Shown: positions 1 through 12,897 of the stretch, piece after piece
Layout: every line of letters begins with the position of its first letter
Numbering within the stretch: the stretch's first letter is position 1
Source: Xiphophorus maculatus
Taxonomy: Eukaryota; Chordata; Actinopteri; Cyprinodontiformes; Poeciliidae
Assembly: GCF_002775205.1 (NCBI RefSeq)
Contig: NC_036453.1
Span: forward strand, 14,092,594 to 14,156,593
Length of the DNA: 64,000 bases
Direction of reading: 5' to 3'
The notes under the pieces: model-generated
What the model was told of the DNA's origin: nothing
What the model saw: only the letters and a program-made list of their open reading frames with translations
Database searches by the model: none
Program-made: the position numbers and the translations under genes

Positions 1-1950
1 GATTGCATTACCATGGATTGTTCCAGCAGCTGCTTTCCTGTAAATGCACTTTTAATATTCTTATCACGGCTGTTGGAAAGCCAACGGGGAGCAGAGCTGC
101 AGCAGCTGAGATATTAATGGTTTTTACTGATCTGTTTTGCGGCGGTACGGACGGACGGAGATTAAAGCATGAAAATGATATGGTAACAGCACACGGACGG
201 CGAGGGATTGTCTCCAGAGAGTTTCAGTGTTAGACTCAATCCCTGAGTTAATCTCTGCTGTCCGAAAACATAATGACGGACCAGGAACAGTAACAGAACG
301 AGCAGGAGAGAGTTTAATGTGACTCGTTTTTAAATAACTCGTTTGGTTTGAAGACGCAAGGAAGAAATGTGTCGGATTAATATAAAAAGAATAAAATAAA
401 GTTTGTTCTCAGCGGCATAATGCTGATGGAACCCTAATAAGAGTTCGTCACACCCTGGTTACAAAAATCTGAATTTTAAGTTGATTAAAAAAACTAAGAC
501 CAAGAAAATCCTTAAAACATTTTTCCATTTTTATTCTGAAATGTGTCCTGTTCACTTCAACTGTGAAACAAATAAATCTGTTTGGAGGAAAATTGTAAGA
601 AACAAAGTTGCCTGAATGTATTTCGTGCACAAACTTAAACTAAAACTTGAGTAGAATTTCAGTTTTCTGTCTTTGCCATCACATCATTAACATAACGTAA
701 CGCATCCATCTATAGACTGAAAAATGTAATCCTCGTTCAATTTTCTGCTTTCCAGGATTTCTAACTATTCATGTGATGACAAAATAAAACCTCAAAGGTA
801 ACCCCATATTATGATGCTGCCACCAACATGTTTTACTGTGATTACGATGACTCTCTGCGATGTTTTTTGTTTCGTAATTTTTGAAATTGAGGCCCAGACA
901 TTCATGTTTGGCGTCATGAGAGCGTAACTCATCCTCCGACATGGGGGAGACTTTATTGATGTTTTCTTTTAGATAAAAGTCTTCGGAGCCTCCATTTTGT
1001 TTTCGTTTACTTCTGACAACCAGGATTTTATGGCCTTATGAAAAGCTTTGCAGTACTCTAGGGTTCAAAATGCACAGTAGGAACAAATAGCTGAATGTCA
1101 TCAGCGTACCAGTGATTGGAGATATCTCAGATAGTAAAAAATAACACGCGGCCTTTATTAATGACGCACTTCAAAGTGGTTCACAAATTTCTATGCAAAT
1201 GGCATGAAAATACACAAAAAATAAACATATTGGAGTCTATTAAATTAAATTGTGCCAAATGCTAAAGCAAAAAAAAAATACACATAATAGCGTTTCACAT
1301 CACCTGCAGATGCCTAATGGATGTTTGACTCGCCACAAAAAAAGCTTCTTACATTACATGGTGATGCTCATATAAGATAAGGGAAACAAATAAGACACAA
1401 ACTAAACAGGATCGAGAACAGAACCCTGTGGAATTCCATGCATTAAGAATAACCAATGAGAATTTAAAGTTTGATTTTGCAAAATAAATATTTCTAAATC
1501 AAAAATATGCCTCCCTAGCTTCTTGGTGTCAAAGTCTGAACTTGAATCCAGGGCTACTAAGACCGCAGATTGTCCTGCAAGTCATGCAAAACAAGTCAAT
1601 TGAAACTTGACATAAAAAAAATGATTTAGTAGATGCAACAAATAAAAACAATACAGACTAACAATTGTAGGAGTCAATCAGAGCATCTAAAAGCTCTTGT
1701 TCAATCACTTTTTGCAATAAAAGGGAGTTCAGAGCCTCTAAAACATGGTCATTCTTTTAGGGAAAAAAAGAAATGCAAAACTTTTAGATAATTGTTTATA
1801 AAATCTATGACTTAGTAATACCATTTACAGTGAGTTTGTCTAAATTGAATGACTTCTCTTCTGAATGAGTTTCCCAATCAGCGGTACTGGTTGAACCGAA
1901 CCACCAAGTTGATCGTATTTCAGGAGCCGGGGCCTCAATGTGCTGCTGGC
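1..1950. other. 3' flank of htr3b, no gene found
   Basis: No coding exon is supported here. AT-rich DNA with a degenerate Tc1-like fragment around 790-960, which resembles the GATGCTGCCACC...TTTCACTGTG part of fish Tc1 elements in one orientation. The part nearest 1950 is presumably the htr3b 3' UTR; no poly(A) site could be assigned with confidence. Confidence 0.5.
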
Positions 1951-4900
1951 TCAAGTGAAGCTCCATCTGGCCCACAGCAGCAGCAGCGTACCGGTGTACA
2001 CGGCTAAAACCAGCAGGTAGAGGCGAAACAGCAAGCGGTCGAGCCGCAGGCAGAGCGACAGCCATTCGACCTGAGCTGAAGACTCGCTGTCCTCCTGGGA
2101 AAAAGCCATCCGAAGGGAAACCAGTTCCTGGAGAAGAAACTCCAGGCCAGAGGGAGGATCTGGGACGTCATTCAGGGACAGGAGATCTTCCTCCAGGGAG
2201 CTTTCAAGCTCATAATCTGTGAAAAGGTAAGAATAAGGTTTAACTAGCAGATTCTATGGAAGAAGATCAGGGCCATTAGAAGAAAAAAAAAGATTAATCT
2301 CAGATTTCTGACTTTTTCTCAGAATTCTGATGTTCATTTTGTGAGATAAAACGTCAGAATTTTGAGGAAAAAAGTCAGAATTTTTGAGATTATAGTAAGA
2401 TTTCTCAGTTTAAAGTTTGCATTCTGAGAAAAATTGTCTGTATTTTTACACGTTTTTCAGTAGCTCTAATCCTCTTCCCTGTCATTTAATCCAAACACAT
2501 GCAGGGAAGCAAAACGGCCGTCGAAAATGGCAGAAGTCTCTTGCTCGGCTGAACTTCCCCACAGAAAGTCTGGGGCGTTTGTCGACTCTATTGTTATTTG
2601 TCGAGTGAAGACAGAAAAGCTGTCAGATATCTCCGCTGTCCCCGCTGACAGGTGATCGGTTTCAAAGCTTATTGCGTACCTCCAGGCGCGTAGATGTTGT
2701 CGAGGGTTTTGATGGAGGTCAAAGCGCTCTCGCTGAGGCTGTGGCCGGCTGAGCCGTACCGGTCCAGCAGGCAGGCAGACAGTGACATTTGCTTGACCTC
2801 TTTCTCGCTGTGATGCAGCAGCTTCACCACCAATATGGACTTGATGAGACTGAGCATCAGCATGGCCATGCACACCGCGAAGAACACACCTGAAAGGAGA
2901 GCGGATCCGATCGGCTCCCTGTTATTTCACTCTGCGGATCGATTATCCCAAAGAGGCAGAGAAAAGTGTTTTCTGGTTTGTCAGGGCAATTCACGCAATT
3001 TTCCCTCTTCATCCATACAGTGACTTTACCTGAGAACTGAACCAGCTTAAGCTGAACAGTAACGCCAATCTTTTCTGTTCTGATGTTAGCTCAGGGCAAT
3101 TTCTCGAAACAAAGGTTTCTTAGTTTTAAACGCATAATTTTGCTTAAATTTTCCCTTTAACTTCTTACTGCAATGATTCTTTGATGCACAATAACAGAGT
3201 GTCATTTGCAAAGTCACAGTCAAAAATGAACCGCAATAATTTGGGTTATTTAGCCCGTCATAAGAGGAAAAAGTTGTCTTCACCATGTTTGTCCGTCAGT
3301 AATAAATGACGGACATTATGGTAAATACTAAATATTTAAAAGTAAATAGTTTTAAATATTTAGTTTTAAATATTTTAAACTAAATATTTAATCAGAAAGA
3401 AAGCAGTTAGCATTTAGCTAGCAAGCTCGATGCTAAGTATTTAGCAAATGAACTGAACGTTAGTTCTAAATCACCAGACAGAGCTTTTATTTTGGTAGTC
3501 CACTTCTGGTTTTCGGCAAGTGAATTTGAATGTGAGCTAAATATTTAGCTCAGAGCTACATTAGTTTGTAAGCAAAATATTTCCTTTGATGCCAAATATT
3601 TAGCTTGATAGTCGAATATTTAGCTTTAACTCAGAAATTCAGCGAGCTATTTAGATTGTAGCTAAATATTTAATTTGGAAACTATCCTAGTTGCTAATAA
3701 AATACGTAGTTTTAACCTGTGACATTTCCAAATGAACGAATAACATGATAAAAAAAATATGACTTGGGAAAATTATTCCCCCATTTTTCCTTCTAAGAAA
3801 TCCAAATGATCCTGCATCAGTTTGTGGCCTTAACCTGTGTTAGGATTACAAGACTCCTATTTGTTTTTATGATTTTTAAAAAACGGACTTAAACTTTGTT
3901 GAAATCCGTTGATGTGGAAAACAAAATGTTTTTTTGTGAACACGAGGAGACGTCGTACCAATGAGAGGAGTCCTGCGAGCGGTGGCGGGCAGTTCGTCTG
4001 TCAGGTTGACCCTGAAGACGGTGTAACCCAGCAGGATGCTGATCTTAAAGGCGATTCTCGTCCCGCTGTTCAGAGGCAGGCAGAAGCTCACCACGTCCAC
4101 CAGCATGAGGAAGATGCTGGGAATGAGGAGGCCGACCACGTACAGCAGGGGGCGCCGGCGGATCAGCAGCTGCACAGAATGTCAAGTGCACAGGGTTATG
4201 GAGCTGGTCAGAGAAGAAAGCATTATTTCTACTGGATGTTGCTCCTCAACTCCTCCATAGCCACATGTGACAAACTCCCAAAACAAGCTGTGACACCACA
4301 GCACGTCTCTGGCTTAAAATCCAAAAAGAGCAACAAGTTTAGACTAAAATTGCACATATGATGGCTGGTCGCTTCCTGCAAAGCAGTCAGAAATTAAGTA
4401 AGCCAAAGTAAAAGTAAGTTTCTGCTTGAAAGAAAATTTTTAAAAAATCACACTGCACAAATAAAAGTAGGCATTTTAAGGACAATGTGTGTAAATGTTT
4501 TATAGTTGTAATGATCAGATTTTGAATACTAATTTTCTCCTGATTTTTTTTTTTTATGTTTTGATGTTAGAGAGGTGAGCGTGTACATGAGCATGATTGA
4601 CAGCACTAAGAACCTCCTCCTGGCTCTGCTTGGTTGTTTTCGACTGGGAGGAGATTGATCTTTTCACAGACTACCTCTCTCATGTTATGCTGTCGCAGCA
4701 TGGCGACAGTTTTAACAAACGTATAAAAAACATCTATTTTTTAAAGGTATATACTGCAGCTTTAAGCTCTCCCTCGCTTGCTTTTCTGAGCAGGACTGCG
4801 ATCCAAAATAAATAAGATGACCTCTGAATAGATGAAAACAAACAGTCGAGTTGCTGAATCAAAAGGCCAGATCTAAATTTGAATGAAATGTTGCAGCAAG

Positions 4901-7900
4901 AAGTTCTTGTAAAAAAAAATAAAAACAATGATTTCGACCCTATTTATAAGAAAGGGCCAACCTAATGCTTTGAGCATTAGATCTGAAACATTTAACTGTG
5001 TCAAAAAAAACAGATTAAATTTGTAAGAAGGCCCATTTCTTCCCAGCACTGTATCTTTCATGTGGCACAGGGACCGAGCTGCCACCAGCCGTACAATAAC
5101 ACAGTGAGCCATGAAATGCTCCGTTACTGAGAAGCCTTCGTTCTTTGAGCTGAATAAACAGCCGCCCTCCCTGCTCTCCACCTGCATTGGGCTATGGGGC
5201 CATTTTGCTCTCGACTAACAAGAGGTCCATTGATCAGGCAGCCACTGAGACAGTCTCATTATGGTTGCTCACCCTGCCCTGTCTATCAGCTCCTCTCTCC
5301 ATCCGTCTCTTTGCTCGCCAGAAGCCGCTGCCGCCGTTTCATCGTTTGGAATTAACTCCGTGGCTCAATCCGTGAAGGTCGCAGCCAATTGCTTCACGCT
5401 TTTACACTTTGCTACACGGTTTTAAAGGGCCACGGTTTACGACGAGCCATCAGTCCTCACACTGCATTTACTCCGTCCATATGCAATAACCATTAACTTA
5501 AGATCAAATAAGATTTCTTTTTTTTTATGTGAACCATTTTATTGTCCTCCTTCATAATTACTTTCATAAAAACGGTCTTCTCGGGGTGAAAATGCGCGTG
5601 TTCAACGTACGTTGAACTGGATCTGAGCATAGTCGGCGTCGTCTTGGCGGATATGCCAGTACTGGGATGGAACGGACAGCAGTTCCCATTCGCCATCGTT
5701 CATGAACTCCCTCTTATCGCCCGCTATGGCCTCTGCGCTCCTCCACAGAGCCAGGTCGATTTCTTTCACTGCCGAGAGAGATAAAACAGGAGGGAGAATA
5801 AAACTGGAGGCGGCAAGATGGAAACCCAACAACAGGGCGCAGGGAAAATTTATTTTCTCTGTTGTGTCCTTCGTTTTGTTGCAGACTGCACCAACGAGCT
5901 TGGTGCAGTCAAAACGATTTAATCGAGTTGGAGTATGTGAGACATGATATTGTGCTATAACATGTGAAAATCATATCATATAGTAACATATAGCACCTGT
6001 TTTAAACTCCATAGGAAGATTTTTTTTTAAATGGAAATACTCTAATGTCTCGTACATTGTACTTTCACATGTGTGTTTTTACGTCACTTTAACATGTGAA
6101 ACCGCTTGCAAAAACACATGGCACACATTTGATATTTCACATGTGGTGTCAATGTGATGCTTCCACATGTGGTCAGTCAGGTACCACATGTGGAAGCATC
6201 GCATGTTGAATTGTATTTACCGGTATTAAAGGGAAAAAGAAGGAAAATTTCTGTATAACTGTAAAATGCCATGTTTTTAAAATGTGCAAAGTAACAATGA
6301 AATATTTCGAAAGAAAAAAAAAAATCACGTCTTGTTTCTTTCTTTTTTTTTTCCGAAGGTCTTCCTGTCTGCTGGGTCCCTTCGTCTCTGTTCTTCTCTA
6401 ACAAACATCTGAGGGCGAAAACAAATGCATGCCACACTTTTCAGATATGCAGAAAATTCTAGAAACCGTGACTAATTTTCCTCTTTGCTAATTTATGTTG
6501 GTCTATCATATAGGTATCTTTCACCTTCCGGACATCGTGTCCCATCTGTTAGCTTACAGGAGCAGACGTTGGAGGCGAACCTGAGTGAAGCCAGCTGCGA
6601 AAGGTGAGGCTGCAGTTCTGCCTGTCAAAAGGAAAGGCGTACATCTCCAAGCTGCACGCCAGCACCGCCTGGATGGGCCGGTAGTTCCTCACAGAACCAG
6701 ACGAGTTGACGTAAACGTAGGGGATGGGAGGGGACTTTCCCTCTTCCACACTGACAAAAGCACAAGGAAACAGAGGAATTGTGCTGGTTAATTATCCAGC
6801 ATCACGTTTAGTTTTAGTTTAAGGTTTAGACTTGGTCTCTGAATCTAAAGTTCAGAACCTGCTGCAGCTGATTTACCCTCAGAGTTTCCTGCAAACTGCC
6901 ACCAGACAATAGAAAGACGATTTGCTCTTCTATTTCATTTCTGAAAGTAAAACCATTATCACTGCTGAGTCACTTAGGTCAAATCTAAATATTTAGTTTA
7001 TATGTTTAGTCATTTGAATACAAATACAATAAAAGGATTTAAGAAATAAAAAGGTGCAATGTGTTGACATTTTATTAAACTCACAATATCAAAAAGGTTT
7101 GATCAAAATTTGATGTCTTAAAATTTTCAATAAAAATAAACTACAAAATTGGAATATTGCATAAAACTAGCATGAATAATAATAATACATGCTAACATAA
7201 CAATGTTAGCATGTAACATTTAGGTTTGAATGAAATAAATTACATGAACATTTAAAAAATTAATAAATCTTTTTATTCTACAAATGTATTTGTAGTTTTA
7301 TTCGAATTATTAAAAAAAGCCTTTGTAAATGTTTACTAACTTAATGAAACCATGAAATGTGTCACTTCTGGCTTTGCTCGAATTTGAGAAGAGGAACTAT
7401 TTTATATTCTTTCTTGTATGTTGTATTTAAATTTAATCAAAATGCTTAAGACTGTTGACAATATCTCTACATCTTCTCAAAACGTCCACAAACACTTTCA
7501 TCTGTTTACTAAAAAAAAAAAAAAAAAACTCCAAATAAGTTCTGGATTTTCCACAGAAAGTCTCTCCTAATTTGCACTATTGCTGGAGCTTCTTTTATGT
7601 CACAAATCAATGTTTAAGCCTTTAGCCCAGTGATTTTTTTAACATTTTTTTTTACATAAATTTAGCACTTCAAATTAACATCGCTTCAGTTCTGGACATG
7701 AGAATCAAGTCACATTTCGTTGACGCAAACAGATATCTTCTTAAGAGATTCTAAAAATGGAATTATGTAAGAAAAAATGCTATAACTACTTAGGACGAGG
7801 AGCAGAGATGCACAGCAAGAAAATTCCTCTTACAATTCGGTGACGATGACGTCAGGCACCCAGATGGCGTCAGAGGAGAGAGAGAGCTCAGTGATGCCGT

Positions 7901-9552
7901 CAAAGTCCTCCGGGTCCCAGACGAGGAACTCATCCCTCCAGATCTGAAAACGGCAGATTTCTGTTAAAGACTGGCAAAACATTTACTTTTCTAAACCTAA
8001 CAATAAGAAACAAATTAAATGGTTAAGAGAACACCGACCTGTCTGTACCAAATGCTTGTAGTAATGCTCTGGGTCTTTCCATCCTGGGGAAAAAAAACAA
8101 ACAAAAGAAACGCTCTGTGGTTGTCGTTATAGATGATAAATTAAGTTAGAGGTTGACATGATAAAAAAATTAAAAATTAATTAGCAACTGAAGCACTATG
8201 ACGGTTGGTTAGATTTAAACATTTCATGTCACTTTTACTGGAGTTGTGAAATTGTGTCCAAGGGTTGCGTTCCAAAAAAACCAAAAAAAAAACTTTCTAT
8301 AACTTGGGGTTATGATTTCTGAGCTTCAAGGTTATTTCAGCAAAACATCAAAACTACTGTAAGAGAATCAACAGATTGCTTTGTGAAACATACATGAAGA
8401 TTTAGTGAAATCTATTGCGCTCTGAAACTTACAGGCTATTTTCTGTACCTCTAGTTTGCTTTTGCTGAACTTTTTGGTTACTTTGACACCAGTGTAACAG
8501 AAATCTACAGATTAGTTTCTGGACCTTAATGGTTACCTGCTGTTTACTCAAAAATATTACTTTTGAATAATCAGAAGTTACTTTTGGTTTCTAGTAATAT
8601 CGGTCTACTGGAAAGCAAAGTTTATGGTCACTTGCTGGTTACTCAAAAGGTTACTGCCACTGAACTTAGGGGTCATTTTGCAGCACACAAAGGATATTTG
8701 TCCAACACTTGCAGGCCACAACAATTCAAAGAGCAACATAAACTAAACCTGTTGAAGTGACATACCACATCGAGGACAGACTGCAGGATGAGGTCAATGT
8801 AGACCGTAGTAGAGCTGGTCCAGTTGTGGACAGGTCGAACTCCACTGTCATATTTCCTCAGCAGGGTTCGGGTCAGCTGGTTCAGAGCGGATCTCTTTGG
8901 CTTCTCTGGCACGCATTCAGCCAGATTAACTATGAAACAAAAATATATACTGATAGCTATGATAAATATGCATCTGTTATAATGGTATATGTGGTTAGTT
9001 ACTTTGAATGGTCCCATTTTGAGAAAGGCTTCATGGTAGAAAGACGTCTTAGCCATTACTCATGTTCAGAACTACAACTGAGATATTGCTGCGAACTTTA
9101 TTCATGGAGTAACTAAAAAAAACCTCCAGTCTACGTTAGAGCGCTAAAACTTTAACTGCATTAGTAGGTCAAATGTATTGCTTCTGTAGCTTTAGGAAAA
9201 TTTAAATTAAGTAATATAGACTATCCTTGGTTATGCTTTACGTTTTTATGCTTGTTTGAAATACTAATCAGTCACTCTTGTTAAACTGCAATGAAAAAGC
9301 ACAGCAGCTCAAAAGAAATATTCATATCACTTTAATATTTATATTTATGACTTGAAGCACCAGGTAACCGATTAAAGATACAACATGAAGAAAACGTTCT
9401 TTAACTTGCATGTCTGTGTAGAGACTAAGCCTCTGAAATCTAACCAATAGGTACTAATTTCTACAGCCTCATGCCTACAAATTGTAAAATACAGTCTTAC
9501 CTGATAAAAACAATACGATCCACGCCAGAATCATCATGCCAGAACCAGCCAT
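1951..9552 (-). CDS. htr3b: 5-hydroxytryptamine receptor 3B subunit, complete, 9 exons
   Basis: Subunit of the pentameric serotonin-gated cation channel (Cys-loop family, plasma membrane). Exons in transcript order: 9552-9501, 8929-8766, 8083-8039, 7943-7834, 6750-6581, 5768-5611, 4169-3959, 2889-2680, 2216-1951. They sum to 1386 nt (461 aa), all GT-AG, and the frame closes at TGA 1951-1953. Visible features: signal peptide at residues 1-17; ligand-binding domain with IWYRQ and WVPD motifs; Cys-loop Cys156-Cys170 with 13 residues between; M1 after IRRRP; M2 containing GYTVFRVN; M3; a loop of about 100 residues; M4 in the last 25 residues. GYTVFRVN and the C-terminal EWLSLCLRLDRLLF stretch match remembered human HTR3B better than HTR3A, and usp28 is the expected neighbour. 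The M2 -1' glutamate of 3A is replaced (GTR), as in B subunits, while DELPATA is 3A-like. Subunit call is by memory, not by tree. Confidence 0.94.
3080..3795. repeat. AT-rich dispersed repeat with AGCTAAATATTTAGC core, copy 1 (htr3b intron 7)
   Basis: Multiple degenerate TAAATATTTAG(C/T)T units at about 3320-3720, each near-palindromic. The flank at 3230-3290 (GGGTTATTTAGCC on plus) is the reverse complement of sequence at about 19200-19265. The phrase TTTTATTTTG.TAGTCCACTTC at 3485-3507 recurs at about 19018. Superfamily unknown. Confidence 0.7.
6156..6200. repeat. Perfect 17-bp inverted repeat with CACATGTG cores
   Basis: GATGCTTCCACATGTGG (6156-6172) is the exact reverse complement of 6184-6200, with an 11-nt spacer. 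It lies in htr3b intron 5 in a stretch (about 6040-6200) with several more ACATGTG words. Confidence 0.9.
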
Positions 9553-10970
9553 CCAAAAGTTCACTTTGTTAACAGCAGAAATATCCACAAAAACGTTCAG
9601 CTGCATGTGAACTGAGAGGCGTTCAGGAACAATATGCGGGGTTGTGCGGACATTTTGGTTTGGTATTGATTTCCCATAGCGATGGTAAGATGATATGAAT
9701 GATAGTGGAGCGTGCAGCAGAGGAAAAAAGAAAAACAGGTTCTGCTGGTTCAGTGCCGTAGAAACTAATAGGGTCATTTAGGAAGGTGCTTGTGCAGAGG
9801 TTCTTTTTTTTAACACATCTGCAAATGAATACAAGAAATAATAACAAAGGAGGAGTTGTATAGTAGTGCTGGGAAATACTGTGATTCAGAGATCTTCACA
9901 CAGAACAGACGAAGTCAAACTGTTCAACCACCGGTAATTAGTCACGTTTTAGCAATTTACCAAGGTGCAGGGTTCTTTGGACCTTCCACAATGGTTCCTA
10001 ATAATTTGGTTAAAAAATAAAAAAGAACCAGCTAAACATCTGTAAATATAGGCAGAATAACAAATGCAGGTTTGATTATTTTTCCTGCAATGTTAGCATT
10101 GAAATTCCATAAAGAATGACACTGAGAGTACCATTAATATGCATTTATATCTAGTTTTCTAGTTATTAGGTTGGAATCCATGCTTTTTTTTTGCTATTTC
10201 ACACCACTGTCTAGCCTAAAGAAAAAGCTATCGATCTTCTTTTTGCAAAATGTTGTTTATCTTTATTTTAAAACCTAAAAACAGAGATAGAGTGGAGGTT
10301 CTTTAAAATTACAACAAATTTCCTAAAGTAGATATTCTTCTACGATGTCTTTTTCCAAAAAGTTATGTGACATTATATTTCTTTTTTTTCTTTTTTTTTT
10401 TAGTCTGACCTGAGGTGAAAATGGCTCTTCGGGTTATAATGGTGACTAGTTCATGACACTGTTGCTGGACGATTTTAATTGAATTTCAGGATTTTGTTTT
10501 TGGGGGCGGAGGGGGGATATTTTCCCATCTTGACCCAAGAACATTTACAATGAACGGTTATTTTGTGTGTCCATATCCGCCGATTTGTTTTGTTTTTTTT
10601 CCTCTTTTACTTATTGAACTTGTCTGCTAGAGGATTCAACATCTTTATGCGTAACAACGAAGCAGAAACAGAAACGCATCCTTTTATATAAAGAGAACCC
10701 GGTATGTTAGCCTCTCCATGGCCTCCAGAGCCTAAGCAAGCTGCTGCTGCTTACAGGGTTACTGGGTTGTCAGTGCGCGTGCCCTTCCTCGCGCGCCTTC
10801 TAAAGAAAGCGCACCGCAGCTGGCTGCTCGCTCTCGGCGCGTGGCAGATGGAGTCGATTTGAACGAGACAGAGAGAGAGAGCGTCTGCCGCGAGCCCTTT
10901 TTGGAGGGGAAAAGACGTGAATAAATCGAGATTTTTATTTATTTTTTGTTTTGTTTGTTTTAAATCTGCA
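9553..10970. promoter_or_regulatory. Shared head-to-head upstream region of htr3b and usp28
   Basis: Divergent start codons leave 1.4 kb. The usp28-proximal 250 nt (about 10700-10960) is richer in GC and CpG than its surroundings, with a TATATAAA at 10685-10692 and GCGCGCC-type words near 10790. A short G-run lies at 10500-10516. The htr3b-proximal half is AT-rich. Transcription starts were not determined; a CpG-type usp28 promoter is plausible. Confidence 0.4.
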
Positions 10971-12859
10971 ATGAGAGCTGAACAGAGTGAAAATGGAGAA
11001 AACTCAACGAACTCGGTGAGAAAATGATGGAGACTTTGATTAACGTCTACTAACGTCAACACATCTAACTCCACCCAGCCTGTATTCGACAAAATTTAAC
11101 TTTCTTTTTTTTTTTTTTTCCAATTTACTAAACCATTATTAAAAAGAAAATGTTCTCATCTTGCACGTGTTAAACATGTATGCCTATAGGCACTCAGGTT
11201 ATATTTTTGATCAACTCTTTTTTTAAAATGTAGACGTCATAAGTTCAACGTGTGGACTGGTGATATCTGGTGGCTTTTTCCCATCATTAAATTACAGTCA
11301 TTTTCAGAGAGTTACGTTTAAATCTGGTTCTACTGTCGTCCATTACTGTCACTGCAGCAATAAACAGGTCATTGCAGTTATTCCTGCTCAGTGCATGAAG
11401 TGGTCTGCTTGTATGGTGTTTGTATGCAGCCTATGGATAGTTTAACATGTGTTGCTTAAGGTGTGGTTTAAAAAAACCCAAAAGGTTTACCTGCATTACT
11501 GGTGTTTGGTTGTTGGTGGTGTGTGTATGGGAGGATAAAAGAGGCACCCTGGTGCCCGGTGGCATGGTGAGCAGAATGATAAACAGAAGCTTGCGCTATC
11601 CATGTCAGTACCCTAAAATAGAGGCAAACCAAGTGGGTCTCAGATTGCCCCCTGGGCTCCATATAAGTCTGGTCAGCCTGATCCTGGCTTCCTCTCTGTG
11701 TTAGAGAGAGAGAGAGAGCAATACAATGACATGAGCACCTGCTGCCGGGACAGCCAGCTTTATTTAGCGCCTCTCACTGTGCAGAATTAGGTGATTTATT
11801 TTTAAATTGAGTGCATCCCTTAGGTTCCTGCATTGTCGTTTGTGTTTGCAAAGGTTTGGAGACGACTGGAAGCCAGGCTCAAAACTTTAAGAACAAAATA
11901 AACAGGTGTGAAATACTGAATTTATCAGCACTGTGTGCAGTGGTAAAGTTGGTAGCAATGATGCCTTGCCTTGGTTTGAATCCTGGTTTGGTCTGTCTGC
12001 ACGAAGGTTTCATGGGTTCTTTGTTGTAACAAAGGTCATTATGGCCAAAATTCTTCAATTATTCTTCCATCAAACAATAAGACTTCGTTTGCTAACTGTG
12101 GTCTGGGTTTTCATGTTGCTTCGGGAGGAATGGCTTCTTCCTCTCTGAGTGGCCTTTCAGCCTGTTGATCTTTATCTGCGCCTCCATTTAACTAAGATGT
12201 TGTGAATTAACCTGTCAGAATCTCATAAATCTGTTTGGGCTTTCCAAAATAGTTTAAAGGCATATTCATCAGAAGATTAATTTGAAGAAAACAATAAAAG
12301 AAAACCAGACCTAAAGCTTAAAAAAAACATCTGATTAAAAGTATAAAAATGGGGGGGAAGGAAAAATACGATTGTGTATTTTGATATAGTGGATGTAAAC
12401 ATTTGATTTCAACTTCCTTTCTCTTTCCAGTTGTATTTCCTAAGTCGTAAAAATTGTTTTTAGACTTTTTGAGGGACTTTTTTCTAGACTTCAGCTGCTT
12501 TTTTCACTCCAGTATGTGACAAAGGAACAATTTCTTTTTAGCTGCTTAAACCTGATCTTTAAATCCTTCACAAACTCAAAACGCAAGTGATGATATTGTG
12601 TCGACATGTAAACACATATAATGTCTAATTTCTTTATTTACTATTCAAATACTGTGTGAGACATGGTTTGTGGTCAGGTCCAGTGATTCCTCAGAGTGTT
12701 TCTGGACTTGTGCAGGAAAGAACTCAAGTTGTTTTCTGTGAACAGCTCAAAATGCTGATGGAGCAGCTGAAGGAGATCACTGGCATCCAGGACCAGCAGG
12801 TCCTCTACAAAGCCCTGAAGGTAACACACACACACACACACACACGCACACACACACAC

Positions 12860-12897
<38 letters not shown>

